DNA of 64,000 nt from Helianthus annuus (Eukaryota; Streptophyta; Magnoliopsida; Asterales; Asteraceae), in the NCBI RefSeq assembly GCF_002127325.2, contig NC_035443.2:145218073-145282072 (forward strand). The letters run 5' to 3'. The position numbers and the translations under genes were made by a program. Shown here one piece after another: positions 57,611 through 64,000 of the stretch. The notes beneath the pieces are model-generated. The model was not told the origin of the DNA. It saw only the letters and a program-made list of their open reading frames with translations, and did not search any database. The first letter of the stretch is position 1. Each line of letters begins with the position of its first letter.

Positions 57611-59811
57611 TGTAACGCCCTGCGTTTTCAAACATCCTACATTTAGAAACCTCACGTGAAATTCTATCTTTGGAAATCTTGTGTTCTTATAACCATTCTT
57701 TCATCGTAATCGTTGTAAAATACGGAACTTGCGTCGTAAATAAAACTTGTACATTACACTTTTTACCTAGTTAAATCATGTTTTATTTCATATTTCACCT
57801 TGTTACAAGTTAGGGGAAACATTGTTGCATATTATTACACAACTTAATTAACAAAATTACTCATTATAATGTTTTAAAAAAATAAAAAAAATAAAGAAAT
57901 ATGGCAGCCCAATTCAGCAAAATTCAGCCCCATATAGTTGGGTTTTGTGGGCTAGTTTCAAGGTGTAACCCCTTCTAAACACTTCCAAAGCCCAACCCAT
58001 TGAAACCCTAATCCTTCCCCCTATAAATACCACTTATAACCAGCCTCCCTACCACTTTTGCAACCCTAAAAACTCACAAAACATCCACCAAACCGTAGCT
58101 GAAAGTAAGGGTTCGAGTAGATTGACACCCCTTCACGAAAATGAGCATAACTCACTCGATTCTTATCCGATTCACTCGATTCTTTTTCCTACTTGCTTGT
58201 ATAATCATGGGGTTCGATTCCTAGACTTCTCCTTGGAGAAATCAGACCTGGAAATGCCCCGAAATAGTCCATAAACTTTCTGTTTGTTTTTATGTTCATC
58301 AAAAACTTGTTTAAACCTATGCAACTTGTGTCTAACACATCTCATACCTATGTCCTAATGCTTACAACTTATCCCATGGTTGGTTAAGCTTAAAAACAAG
58401 GTTGAGACATTTAAAATCAGAGGATTAAACCTCATAAACTTGGTGTTTTGTTTAGGGTTTTTAACCCACAAGTCATGTCAAACTTTGTCTTTGATACATG
58501 AGTGATTATGGAACAACTTGGGTTGTCCAAACATACAATCCTCACATGATTTGATGATTTCTCTTAGTTAGTGTGTATATTTCTTATTCTTTATTGTTTG
58601 TTCATGACCCTCCTTGGTTGTTTTTTTTACATCAAGTGTAGTGGTGAACACATAGAGGTGCCTAAATGGAAGACTTGATCTTCCTACCTCCTACATGACT
58701 TCTATGACATTTAGAGGTACCAAAATGAAGATTTTAATCTTCTACCTCATGCTTGAACTATTGGACATATATTATATAACCTAAATATATTATTCGAATA
58801 ATCGAATCTTTGATGATGAACTAGTGTTCATATGTCGGGGTACTAGATTACATCATCCTAGACTATGATAACTTGTCATGATTCTAATGGAACCTTGTTC
58901 CATGAAAACATCTAAACTCCTTCGAGTTTCCTAGTGTCAAGAACAAGCATCATATGTACTAAATGATTATTTTCCATGTTATTCTCATATCTTATTTTTA
59001 TGTTGTTTTAAACACCGAATCTCGACTCTAAACATACTTGAACCTTAACCCTTATACATTCGGACTCTAAATCTCTACTCGTCAACAATTGGATAATCGG
59101 AAAACATATGCAAACTTTGTGAGTATACTCGTATTTCCCCCTTTTTACTTTTACCACTTTTGGGGTGTAACATGTTTACCTATTAACTTACACATGAACA
59201 CTTTGTTAAACACATGAACGTTCCTATAACATGCTTGTATACGTGATGACTTGATACTTTAAACTTGGGTTATTCTTATGTGTTGAACTTATCATTAACT
59301 TCGTACGAGCCAAACCTTGACATATGTAGCGCTATAGGATTAACGACCCGCCCGTAAACTTGAGGTTATGTCTTGAGCATATTGCGTTTTCTTGGTTTGA
59401 TATGTTAGACACATGCCATATTTAAGGTTTATCTTGAATCATATGCTTGCCATGAGGAATTGATCACACTTTTTAACTTATGCTATGTACGTACCAAACT
59501 TGTATACTCGCCTTTGCTTTTGCATTGAATTGTATTTTTAAACATGTTACAGGTTGATGATGATGAAATGAAAACGGATAGCAAAGATGCCTAAATACTC
59601 ACTTAGACGTTTAGGTTTAAAGTGTTGTATCAATTTTGTTTGTGTTATGTTGAACAATGTTGTTATTTGCTTTTCTTGTAATGTTTTGACATTTATTTTG
59701 GAAATGAAATTTGGATTATTAAATTATTGTCACAAATAGCGTTATGATGTCTCGAGCAATCTTCACACTTCGTCTCATCCCGATGTTTCCGCCATTGGTT
59801 GGGGTGTGACA
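57611..59811 (+). mobile_element. 5' LTR, 2,201 bp
   Basis: Starts TGTAACGCCCTGCG and ends GGGGTGTGACA (TG...CA). A TATA box TATAAATA lies at 58022-58029, preceding a leader with CAACCCTAAAAACTCAC. It provides promoter and poly(A) functions for the element. Only short chance frames are present. Confidence 0.95.
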
Positions 59812-59814
59812 GAT

Positions 59815-59826
59815 TGGTATCAGAGC
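59815..59826 (+). other. Primer-binding site for initiator tRNA-Met
   Basis: TGGTATCAGAGC lies three bases after the 5' LTR. It is complementary to the 3' end of plant initiator methionine tRNA, the usual primer of plant LTR retrotransposons. Confidence 0.95.
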
Positions 59827-62800
59827 CATAACTATAGGGAATTAGGAAAAGTTGGAATGCTTTAGCCTAGTCTATAGTTTTAGAACCTTATTCGTATGCT
59901 TTGCTTGGACTACTACATGATACTTTATTTGTTACTTATTTATGCTCTTTTAAACATGTATGTTACTCATGTGTAATATTCGACATGTTATTCTTACGCA
60001 TTAATGCTTGTTTTATTATGTGTTAACACTTGTTTCGTTGTTCGATTCTTTATGTGTTATTCTTGACATATTTCTCTATGTGTTAATACTTGTTTTATTT
60101 CATTATTTAAGTATCATCCTTGATATGCTTTCTTATGTGTTTATACTTGTTTGTGTATCTCCTTCGACATACACTTCCCTCATGCATTTTACTCGATTAT
60201 TCTAAATCCGACAACACTCATATTGTACAAATGAGACGAATTCACCAAAATAGGCGTGAAACCCACAATTTGGTGAACGACTCTCAATCTACCTATTCTT
60301 TTTTACACGAGATATCGCGATTAAGCTAGGAGTGAAATCCACATCTTAATGGTAAATCTCAAATTTCAAGTTCTAGTGGACCCTCGTCAACACGTCGAAG
60401 TTAAATTTTGACCCGACGAGTACCAACCACACTTAGGATACGAAATCGTCAAGTTAGGGGTGAAACCCGCACCTTGTCGACTAGTTCCACTCCTTGGCAT
60501 TTTTTTCATAAATCCCGCCAAGTCTCGAAATTTCGATTGATTTGGGACATGTAGTAACCGGAAGGGTAAATACCGTTAACCGACTTGTCGGCGAGAGTAT
60601 TTTACCTATTAGGCCAAAACATGCTCCTCAAACTCAAAAGACTTTTCGACCACTTTGGTTAGTCAAAGTTCCGTTTTGGAACACTCCAAACTTTGGTCAA
60701 ACATGTGTTTCTATTGTTCATTTTATACGATGCAATCTTTCAACCTCGAGTTTACCTTTGATTTCTCTTTTCACACGCACAACATATCGAACCTTTTCGA
60801 TACACTTATATACGCATGATTTTCATATAATTTAAATTCATATTCCTTGTAACAACTAGTGGAGATGTATCATCGAGATTGGAGTGACTTCCTTACCTTG
60901 ACGATTGACTCCACCCCTCTTCCCTTAAAACGACTTCACCAACGAGTTAGGGGTGATTCCCTTACTTAGGTGACCGTTACCCAAAACTTATCTTTCAAAA
61001 TATTTTATTATGCAAACCCGATCATGTTTTATACCTAAATCATTTTATCATTATTCAAAATACCTACTTATACCGATTTCAAAATACATTGTTTATCAAA
61101 CGTACTTCTTATTCTACCATCCATTTTCACTCAAATCATATACACGAGATTCTTAATCATGTCTTTACCGTTTTACTACACGAATTTCCAAACCTTACGA
61201 AATGCTACCTATCAATTTAATCGGTCTAATGAATCTCTTGCCCATGAACTTCACATCTGATTTATTAACTGAAACACGTTCACATTATATCATCATACTA
61301 GAGACTTCCACTCTTAATCAAAATCAAACTAACCTTTCTCAATTACTTATAAGACCTCGTAGATGTTATATGACCGTTTACCAAATACTCTTTCCAACAT
61401 CAATAAATCCTTTGTTAAAATTATTTTTAAACAATCACTAAATTCTTTTACTAAATTTCTTTTCTAAGGGTCGACGTTTTCACAAGAACTTTCAAAGTCC
61501 AAAATTTTCATGTTTTGATGCAAATGAAACAAACCCGTTATTTAAAAAAAAAAAAAAAACCTTCTCTACAACGCTTAACTCGTCATCCAAATTCAAAACA
61601 CGTGGGCTAGAAGACTTCATGGGGACCGAAAATTTTCAACATACGTGAACTCCTTTTTTTTAAACAAAAGTAGCATTTCAATCATCACAAAATACGTTAA
61701 GCATGATCAATGAGTACTTTATGTTCCTTTACATATACAAACTATATTCTACCTTTCAAACCAAGCTCAATCTAATTTTGATTCGGCACACTCAACGTTT
61801 TGTTTAAACAACTATACATGCACATCATCATACACATTTTAGTCGATATCTCGCGATAACATCATTTATATCGTTCGTATCTACATACTTAACTTTTTTT
61901 TTTCTCTACAATGTCTCAACGTACACCATATACGCAATATTTATTTTTCATACCTACACCTATGTTCATACGTTTTATGCTTGTACTCATACACATACTA
62001 CTTATACGTTTTACGCTTCTGCTTGTACACATACTACTTACACGTTTTATGTTTATGCTCATACATACATGTGTATTCATACTTAAACTTATGCTCATAC
62101 TTTCATCCTTACTCATGATTCGTACATTCGTACCTATACGCGAGCGTAATCCGAGGGATTCGCTTACGTGGGTCCCATACATGCTTAAAGATAAACATGC
62201 TTACATACGACATTCTTCTACGTACACATTCTTATTTTCAAATTCATGTATACCTTGATTCATACATAACTAGTACAACCTATGTGGATCATGCGACAAT
62301 CAGTATAATCGCGGGTGCACACGGGATTATAGTGATAGGCGTATGAGAACCATAGAGTGTACTACTGTGTATGGTAAGACACGGAACGTAACATGACCCC
62401 AAGTAACGAAACGGACGTAATGTGGTTAAAACATGGTGGATACGCCGCTGGTACTTCCTATATATAAGTGTTTTCACCATGTTACCAAACTTTCGTAAAA
62501 CGTGCCATGAGAAATTCAGTGTGTTGCAGACCTTTTGGACCTAATACAACTTCACGCAACTCACAAACGCATTATATCCGATTATTCATGACGAGACTTC
62601 ATCCTTAACACACTACGTTCATCTATCCAACACTTATGCTATTCACATACTTGTACTCTTTAAGAGTCATTCGTTCATTCTATACTCGTATTATTTTATA
62701 CAAAACTCGTTCGCAATCCAGCTTGTTTAAACATTTGAGTCCTAACTAACCTCATTACCTATAAAATAGCCTCCCTATTCTTGATTCTTGTGTAACTATA

Positions 62801-63049
62801 CTTAGTATACCTCTATTGCTTTATTTAAAGTAACAAACCTTTTCGTTCCTCTCAATAAACAGGTTTTACGAAAGTATGATTTTTTTTATACTATCCTTAA
62901 AAACTTCCCCTTGCAAATCTACCTTGACGTTCTCCAAAATTTGGTACTTTTCAAAACTTTCAAACTTCCCAAGTTTCAATTCTTAATGATCACCTTATGC
63001 CAAAAACTCTTTCAAGCCTTCCTCTTGAATAAATTTCGGGACGAAATTT
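59827..63049 (+). mobile_element. Non-coding internal domain
   Basis: All frames are under 120 codons and none resembles retroviral-type proteins. Features seen: ATGTGTTAATACTTGTTT repeats (60000-60150), GGGTGAAACCC(A/G)CA words near 60250-60470, three 36-bp repeats with CACATACTACTTA (61969-62062), and a TATATATAAG box near 62460. The makeup suits a LARD-like parasite element with structural or packaging roles; this is an inference. Confidence 0.8.
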
Positions 63050-63051
63050 TC

Positions 63052-63065
63052 TAAAGGAGGGGAGA
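63052..63065 (+). other. Polypurine tract
   Basis: AAAGGAGGGGAGA directly precedes the 3' LTR (TGTAACGCC at 63067), as required for plus-strand priming. Confidence 0.9.
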
Positions 63066-63066
63066 C

Positions 63067-64000
63067 TGTAACGCCCTGCGTTTTCAAACATCCTACATTT
63101 AGAAACCTCACGTGAAATTCTATCTTTGGAAATCTTGTGTTCTTATAACCATTCTTTCATCGTAATCGTTGTAAAATACGGAACTTGCGTCGTAAATAAA
63201 ACTTGTACATTACACTTTTTACCTAGTTAAATCATGTTTTATTTCATATTTCACCTTGTTACAAGTTAGGGGAAACATTGTTGCATATTATTACACAACT
63301 TAATTAACAAAATTACTCATTATAATGTTTTAAAAAAATAAAAAAAATAAAGAAATATGGCAGCCCAATTCAGCAAAATTCAGCCCCATATAGTTGGGTT
63401 TTGTGGGCTAGTTTCAAGGTGTAACCCCTTCTAAACACTTCCAAAGCCCAACCCATTGAAACCCTAATCCTTCCCCCTATAAATACCACTTATAACCAGC
63501 CTCCCTACCACTTTTGCAACCCTAAAAACTCACAAAACATCCACCAAACCGTAGCTGAAAGTAAGGGTTCGAGTAGATTGACACCCCTTCACGAAAATGA
63601 GCATAACTCACTCGATTCTTATCCGATTCACTCGATTCTTTTTCCTACTTGCTTGTATAATCATGGGGTTCGATTCCTAGACTTCTCCTTGGAGAAATCA
63701 GACCTGGAAATGCCCCGAAATAGTCCATAAACTTTCTGTTTGTTTTTATGTTCATCAAAAACTTGTTTAAACCTATGCAACTTGTGTCTAACACATCTCA
63801 TACCTATGTCCTAATGCTTACAACTTATCCCATGGTTGGTTAAGCTTAAAAACAAGGTTGAGACATTTAAAATCAGAGGATTAAACCTCATAAACTTGGT
63901 GTTTTGTTTAGGGTTTTTAACCCACAAGTCATGTCAAACTTTGTCTTTGATACATGAGTGATTATGGAACAACTTGGGTTGTCCAAACATACAATCCTCA
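63067..64000 (+). mobile_element. 3' LTR (first 934 bp)
   Basis: Colinear with 57611-58544 at a constant offset of 5,456 bp; I saw no mismatch. The remainder lies beyond the window. Confidence 0.95.

Larger units (their letters stand above)
57611..64000 (+). mobile_element. Young non-autonomous Ty3/gypsy-type LTR retrotransposon (runs off the window)
   Basis: Two direct LTRs (57611-59811 and 63067 onward) bracket a 3,255-bp internal region that has a primer-binding site and polypurine tract but no gag, protease, reverse transcriptase or integrase motif. The sequence before the polypurine tract (AATTTCGGGACGAAATTTTC) is the usual end of plant chromovirus-type gypsy elements, so it is probably a deletion derivative of one, moved by proteins of a relative. 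The 934 bp of 3' LTR visible match the 5' LTR without any length change and with no difference noticed, indicating a recent insertion. Confidence 0.92.

Noticed and set aside
60008..62480. Several frames of 60-115 codons in the gypsy internal domain
   Set aside because: No retroviral-type motif, low complexity and tandem repeats explain them.

Overview
This window is plant nuclear DNA from a eudicot, and it is mostly transposable elements. Plant hallmarks are Ty1/copia and Ty3/gypsy LTR elements primed by initiator-Met tRNA, PIF/Harbinger elements with TTA/TAA target duplications, hAT elements with 8-bp duplications, Helitrons ending in hairpin + CTAG|T, tRNA-like SINEs, and an intron-rich pectate lyase gene with a CACGTG/TATA promoter. 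The repeat families look like those of Asteraceae, but that is an inference from memory and no search was run.

Only one complete host gene is visible: a seven-exon pectate lyase at 39990-45492 (+), 450 codons, preceded by two copies of its promoter. Three host-gene relics can be recognised. One is an inosine triphosphate pyrophosphatase (ITPA/HAM1-like) pseudogene on the minus strand (47357-50715), split by a foldback element and a Helitron. The second is a TIR-NBS-LRR resistance-gene fragment with an intact intron inside a Pack-MULE-like element (17463-18728). The third is a clade-D-like PP2C exon pair, duplicated and fused to unidentified exons inside a large inverted-repeat structure (20382-24588).

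Layout. 1-2660: a gypsy LTR end abutting a decayed copia pol gene and its 3' LTR. 3317-4250: a Tourist MITE and a SINE-like relic. 5096-15619: three inverted-repeat elements in a row, separated by (TA)n tracts. Two of them are copies of one family densely studded with a same-strand GGCGTTT motif; the second copy is split by nested LTRs (one 2.8-kb solo LTR has a perfect 5-bp target duplication) and a hAT MITE. 16185-18728: a near-perfect foldback MITE, hAT relics and the Pack-MULE. 18773-24588: a Helitron end, a long hairpin, 58-bp and 18-bp tandem arrays and the PP2C-bearing inverted repeat. 25141-28395: Helitrons and hAT-like elements. 28424-38490: a Harbinger remnant with an uninterrupted Myb/SANT-like gene, nested MITEs, and a nearly complete Harbinger element with a frameshifted DDE transposase. 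39.7-45.5 kb: the pectate lyase gene with MITEs in introns. 46-57 kb: the ITPA relic among Helitrons, SINEs and MITEs. 57611-64000: a young non-autonomous gypsy-type element with 2,201-bp LTRs, tRNA-Met primer site, polypurine tract and no pol gene; the visible parts of its two LTRs appear identical.

The pectate lyase is the only gene likely to act for the plant (pectin cleavage in the cell wall). The Harbinger transposase (36954-38194) and Myb-like protein (29106-30095) represent the two usual proteins of that superfamily but sit on separate elements, and a small MITE at 51141-51479 shares the transposase element's ends. All boundaries were read by eye; no alignment or database search was run.
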